Assembly: GCA_022497155.1 (NCBI GenBank)
Contig: MU385762.1
Location: 62,001 to 126,000, forward strand
DNA from: Whalleya microplaca
Taxonomy: Eukaryota; Ascomycota; Sordariomycetes; Xylariales; Xylariaceae
Length of the DNA stretch: 64,000 bases
Direction: 5' to 3'
Shown here: positions 58,969-64,000 of the stretch, piece by piece
Numbering within the stretch: the stretch's first letter is position 1
Layout of the letters: every line of letters starts with the position of its first letter
Notes under the pieces: model-generated
Databases searched by the model: none
What the model was told of the DNA's origin: nothing
Seen by the model: only the letters and a program-made list of their open reading frames with translations
Translations under genes and position numbers: made by a program

Positions 58969-61366
58969 ATGAGTCGATTGGGATCGTGGTTTCGGGGCGC
59001 CGCCCCCAAAACCAGCGCAAATCCCAGCCCGGCAGGCTCTCAGGTGGACCTGCGTGCTCGGGAGATAGCTGAAATGGAGGATGCGATGACCAGCGCGGCA
59101 ATGATCATGAACGATGACATAGACGGTGCGGAGGAGAGGCTGCGGAAAGGCGACTCGACCTTCCACTCCCTAGGAATGTGCGTCTGTGTTTTCATGAGGA
59201 GCGTGCTCGGATTCGAGAAGGCTATCATGACAGAAGCGAGCAACCGTCTCAACGATTGCGAGACCAGTGCTTGGAATGAGATGAAAAAGGCTCAGAAGGA
59301 GGCTGGTACGGCAAATGGGACGGAGGACCGGATCTACCCTCCCGGTAGCGAGTACGCACTGGTCTTAGCCGAGGCCCAGCTCATGTCGGCCATTGTCGCC
59401 GTCTTACACGAGAGCTTAACAGAGGGCATCAAGGGCTTTTACAAGTTACGAAAGGCGTACATCGCGCTAGATGGGATCATGGCGTCGGAGACGGCGTATT
59501 TGAAGAGGAAAGGCCTTCATCCGGATGGGTCCAAGGAGGAGGTCTCAACCCCATCAGAGAGTACACTCGGCGGATCCGAGGATGGAACGGACGACACCGA
59601 TGATACGGACCTCGAGTTCGTGGACGCCGACGAGGCTCATGCCGGGGCACAGACTGCTCAGAAATACGAGGGTCACCTTTCTGAGGATGCACATCCTGCG
59701 AAGAGATTGTCCAAATTATCATTAAATTCAAACGAGACCTTACAACCCGCGTCGAATAACACTGGGGCGTCAAAACGTCTGCCGCCACGAACCGGTTTTG
59801 AAAGCGGCCCTGATTCGGAAATTTTCAGCGACCCCATTGATACTTTCATTCATAGCGGTGCCAACATGTGCTTCGGCGTTTTACTACTCATGATTTCCAT
59901 GGTCCCACCTGCATTTTCACGTCTACTGTCTATAATAGGATTTAAGGGCGACCGCGAGCGAGGCGTACAGATGCTGTGGCAGAGTTCGAGGTTCAACAAC
60001 ATCAACGGGGCTGTGGCTGGACTCATGCTACTTGCCTACTACAACGGTCTTCTAGGCTTTGCCGACATTCTACCTTCCGAGGAGGATGTCCGGAAAGGCG
60101 CAGTTGTCGGATACCCGAAGGCTAGGTGCGTTGCACTTCTCGCTAACATGCGTGGGCGGTATCCGGACAGCGGACTCTGGCGCCTGGAGGAAGCCCGCGT
60201 CTTGGGGAACAGCAAGGACTTGCACGGCGCGATCAAGATCCTGAAGAGCAACACGGAGTCGAAGATGCGCCAGGTCACGGCCCTCAACAACTTCGAACTG
60301 TCGTTGAACTCCATGTACATCCAGGACTACCACGACATGCGCGACAACTTCCTCCGGTGCATCGAGCTCAACGACTGGAGCCACGCCCTGTACTACTACA
60401 TAGCCGGGTGCGCCGAGCTGGAGAACTACCGGAACGAGTTCCACAGCGAGAAGAAGAACAAGTCGCGAATCCACCTCCACAAAAAGAAGGCCGAGGACCT
60501 GTTCAAGAAGGCGCCGACGGTGGCCGGCAAGAAGCGCTTCCTCGCCAAGCCCTTACCGTTCGAGCAGTTCGTGGCGCGCAAGATCCAGAAGTGGGAGGAG
60601 CGCTCCAAAGACCTGGGCGTCGACCTCGCCGACGCCGTCGGCGTCAGCCCCGCCCAGGAGATGGTGTACCTGTGGAACGGCATCAAGAAGATGGAGGCCC
60701 CCGAGCTGGAGCTGTCCCACGCCGCCCTGTCCTGGGACCGGCTGACGGCGCCCGAGGAGGCGCGCGGTAAGATCTCCGCCGAGACGGACGAGCTCGCCGT
60801 CCGCGACGTCTGCCGCGCCGCTGTCGTGCGCGCCCTCGGGCGGTTCGACGAGGCGCATCAACTCCTCGAGCCCGTGTTGGCTATTGATAAGTGAGTTTCA
60901 TCGATCCCGTGTTATTGGATTATTTAGTCCCGTGTGGATGGATGATGAACTTGGGAGAAAAGGTTTAATGGCTAATCTGAACTCACGCAGGCTCGCTTTC
61001 AAAGGCCCCACCAAGGACGACTATGCGCTGCCGGCCGCGCACTACGAGATGGCCGTGCTCGCCTGGGCCGAGGTGCAGCAGCCCGAAGTCCGCCGCCGCC
61101 GAGAGTCACCCAAGGCGGCGGAGGCCTCCGCTGCTGCTAGTACGAAGACCGGTAGTAGTAGTAGTAGTTCCAGCAGCAGCAGCAAGCAAGGCGACGAAGA
61201 ATGGATCCGCAAGAAGACGGACGAGTGCCAGACCTGGCTCGAGAAGGTCGCCCGCTGGGAGGCCTTCATCCTCGACGCCCGCGTCGGCATGCGCGTGCAG
61301 ACCGGCCTGGATACCATCCGCTGGTACAAGAGGGAGCGCGGGTGGGGTGCGGCGGTGACTGCGTGA
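58969..61366 (+). CDS. IML2: Mitochondrial outer membrane protein Iml2 (DUF3808 family)
   Basis: Two exons (58969-60890, 60991-61366) joined across a 100 bp intron (GTGAGT, GCTAATC branch, GCAG); 765 residues. Iml2 is linked to clearance of inclusion bodies and lipid-droplet metabolism in yeast. Family features: an N-terminal ETR-like helix region with AEERLRKGDSTFHSLG, then SVLGFEKAIMTEAS, then EAQLMSAIVAVLHESLTEGI and GFYKLRKAYIAL. After an acidic Ser/Asp linker (residues about 180-270) come FGVLLLMISMVPPAFSRLLS, IIGFKGDRERGVQMLW and AVAGLMLLAYYNGLLGFADI, followed by TPR-like helices (WSHALYYYIAGCAELENYRN). Near the end, AHYEMAVLAWAEVQQPEV is interrupted by a Ser-rich run in exon 2, an insertion between helices. 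The start is the first ATG. It is intact. Confidence 0.9.
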
Positions 61367-64000
61367 TCGATTCCGCTCTGTTTCGGTTCGTTTGGGCATA
61401 GGCATGAGACTTCGGGTTGTCTCGCATGCTATATACATATACATCATAGAAGCGCCAATACAGCATCTTGGCTTGCGTTGGTTTGCACGGGGATACATTA
61501 CTGATACAGATACTAGAACTGGCAGGCTGGCAGGCAGGCGCGCGTGTGGTTTGGGATTCGGACCGGATCGGATTCCGCGGACTAAAAGAGCACTTTGTCT
61601 ATCTAGAATTTCTGCATCTTCTCCTGCCCTAATGCGCAAATGCAAATGCGATCAGGGCTGGGCAAGGGGAATGGCGGGGCGTTGTTTTTTCCAAACTCAT
61701 AGAATTGAAATCGCGATTTGTTGTTAACGATATGCCAAGTATTCGCAACGTGAGTATGTAAGGTACCGTCTCGCTATCGTGTCTGCCATGTCTTCTATGA
61801 GACTGGCTCGCTCACCTGCTCTACCTACCTAGTCAGTTGACTTAGTCACTGGTGGGAGGAGCTACGTATACAGTCAAGCAAGCACGCAAGCTGACTAACA
61901 TCCTATCTACATACATATGTATCTACATACATATATACGTATATACACATGTACATGCCCGGTCTGACATCTCGGAGCCGTACACATACTCTCAGGAACT
62001 GAGAAAGGTCTCGTGACTTGGTGGTTTAGTTCGTACATAACAGACAAAGAACACTCAAATAGGAACTGCGAACTAGCGCCAGCGATCTCGACGTCAGTTG
62101 GTGTGTGTGAGCGAGCGAGCTCGTCATGACAAGGCGCCGCGGAGCCGCAGTAGCTCTGAGAGCTCGACAAACAGCAAAGCGGAGCCAACGTTTGGCATTG
62201 CGACTACTAGTTTCACACCTGAAGGTAGAGGGAAGGAGGGATGCCACTCTCGCTTGGCTAAATACAGGTAGGTAGGTCGGAAGCCACTCGCCAACTTACT
62301 TCAAGAGCGCGATATCGCTGAAAGTTAAGTACGTCGTGGACCGAGGATGAACGAAGGGGACTAAGGAGGTAGGTACATGATATACTCCGCAAGCCAAGTA
62401 TAGCGACCATCGAATATGTCTTCACCGGGTTCGTCGGCGGGCTGAGCTCACAGTTTGATATGGGGATAAGGGTAAGCAAGGGACGCGAGCGGAAGGTGTT
62501 CGCCGTTGCTGACTGGGCGAACGCCCTTGAGACCACGGAAGATATCGGCGTCTGGATCGAGTTCGTCAAGCATTGGTTAGAGTGATGGTGGCAAGCAGGT
62601 AGCAGCGTAGACCCGTTATGACTGGGGGGGGGGGAGGGGGCATTTATAGACAGATGACATAAGCATGTTCACGGCGACGGTGGTCTGGTTAGTCGGTCGG
62701 TCGGTCGATTGTAGTTTGCGAAGATACTGATGCATGTTATACCACGGATATCCCACTTCGTGGGAGGCGCTTTGAGAACTCGGTAGCGAATATATAATTC
62801 CTGGGCATTATTCCCTCTAGTTCCGTTCTTACACATTAGGGTTTTCTTCAGTGAATTTAGACAGTTAAATTACCCAAGGCAAGGAAACGCTTTTCTAAGA
62901 GACTTAGAGGGGCTGGCTTAGGTCTTTAGTTTATGGTTGTAAGCGTTTTTAGGGGCTTGCAAAGACGATGGGGGTCAACAGTATCTTGACTGATAGGCGA
63001 GTAAAGGCTCTTGCATATTCACCCTGTTACTCCCACAATCTTGGATACGACTGATTAGATCGCAGCCGACGAGCCATTGTGACCTCTCGGGGTGTTTGCT
63101 TCTAGGTACCTAAGGTAGGTTCGAGCACCTAGGTACGAGGCCAGCACAGGTGGGAAGACTTATGTACCATTGTAACAACGCAGAATTCTAACCGACGCCA
63201 CCTGCCTCAACCAAAAGCAGCATTGGTCAATGGGCCAGTCACTCGGCCAGAAAAATCTCTTCGGGAGTTTTTCGAAGGTTCCGGAGTTCAAGCCACGCTG
63301 CAAGAGCTTGAAAATTCCGGATCTGAGCTTTTTTGTCAAATTCGTCTTTGGAAAAGTGGAAGATAAATGACAGTTGTTTTTCTTTTGAATTTTCTTTTCT
63401 CATTTTTTATCCTTCTTGATGTTAAAAACTCTACCTTAGGTAGTGGAAGCTATGGGACATCACCAGTCGCTCACAGGCGCATGTTCGATTTTATCATGAT
63501 GATTGTTTGATGAGATTCATCGCCTTGTCTGTCTGCTTACTTGCTTGCCTGGGTGACTCATTGAAAACCGGTGTTGTTTCCTAAAAACTGCTTGATGAGG
63601 GTGTTGGTGTGTGCAAGTGTGTAGCCTATAAATAGGGGGTAGCCCCGGGACAAGATCCAATGTGGCCTTTTCTTTACTTCTCGGCAGTGCAAAAAAAGAT
63701 TGAAGTCTTTACAGTTGAACTACAGAGAGCTCTTATATAGACAGTAACATACATTTATCAGTGAAACATTTTCATACACATCCTCCCAGGTTTTTTTCCT
63801 GGTCGTCGAGAAACTCTATCGAATGTAACATAACGTCCTCCCCCAGTACAAGGCGACAGATCATCCAGCAACCTCCACCTGAGAAGAACAAGATAGAGAA
63901 ATGGACCTTGGTAAGGAAGACAAGACAGGGTCCATCGTCTCGTAAGTTGCGACTCAGCAGCGTGTCGATTCTTCTATGCCCTAGGACTAATTGAAGAGAA
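61367..64000. other. Intergenic to the window end
   Basis: No gene was recognised in 2.6 kb. Simple runs occur: ACATACATATGTATCTACATACATAT-like at 61905-61940 (more than one unit, imperfect) and a G run at 62624-62640. From about 63600 the composition (TATAAATAGG near 63628, then CT- and CA-rich sequence) looks like a promoter and leader of a gene that may begin to the right. The frame at 63761-63994 is not supported. Confidence 0.4.

Overview
The window comes from a filamentous ascomycete, most likely Pezizomycotina of the Sordariomycetes type. Evidence: 48-154 bp GT-AG introns with CTRAC/CTAAC branch motifs, COT1, TIM54, PGK1, SEM1, IML2 and SF3A2/Prp11 genes of fungal form, HET-domain genes, and AT-rich gene-poor stretches. 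All exon structures were worked out by hand from splice signals, reading frames and family conservation; no alignment or expression data were available.

Layout. 1-2.7 kb: the end of an O-methyltransferase, a diverged inverted repeat and a decayed HET gene. 2.7-12.5 kb: no recognisable gene. 12.5-13.6 kb: Clg1-like cyclin with a long pyrimidine-rich leader. 17.3 kb: small secreted protein. 18.8-20.9 kb: HET-domain gene. 21.8-31.6 kb: conserved housekeeping block (Fyv6/FAM192A splicing factor, TIM54 on the minus strand, NDR kinase COT1, SF3A2/Prp11). 32.4-34.1 kb: amino-acid permease (minus). 35.6-40.3 kb: FSH1 serine hydrolase, cytochrome P450 and a broken second FSH1. 41.3-47.9 kb: an accessory cluster of a CorA-like membrane protein, an intronless 876-residue P-loop ATPase ending in a ryanodine-receptor (RyR) domain, and a divergent HET gene. 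50.3-51.2 kb: secreted protein of unknown function. 52.9-61.4 kb: second housekeeping block (Mpv17/PMP22 protein, PGK1, SEM1 on minus, IML2). 61.4-64 kb: intergenic.

The genome here has two textures. Housekeeping genes sit in GC-rich DNA with short, clean introns. HET genes, secreted proteins, the P450/hydrolase group and the RyR ATPase sit in AT-rich DNA with relics, hairpins and repeats. The most unusual candidate is the cluster at 41.3-47.9 kb. Its RyR ATPase looks bacterial in its C-terminal domain, lacks introns, and lies between a CorA-like membrane protein and a HET protein, which suggests an allorecognition or defence role (inference). The second point of note is PGK1: its second intron has TT where the GT donor should be, and conserved residues are altered, right beside a 21-C homopolymer. 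A sequence error is the simplest explanation.
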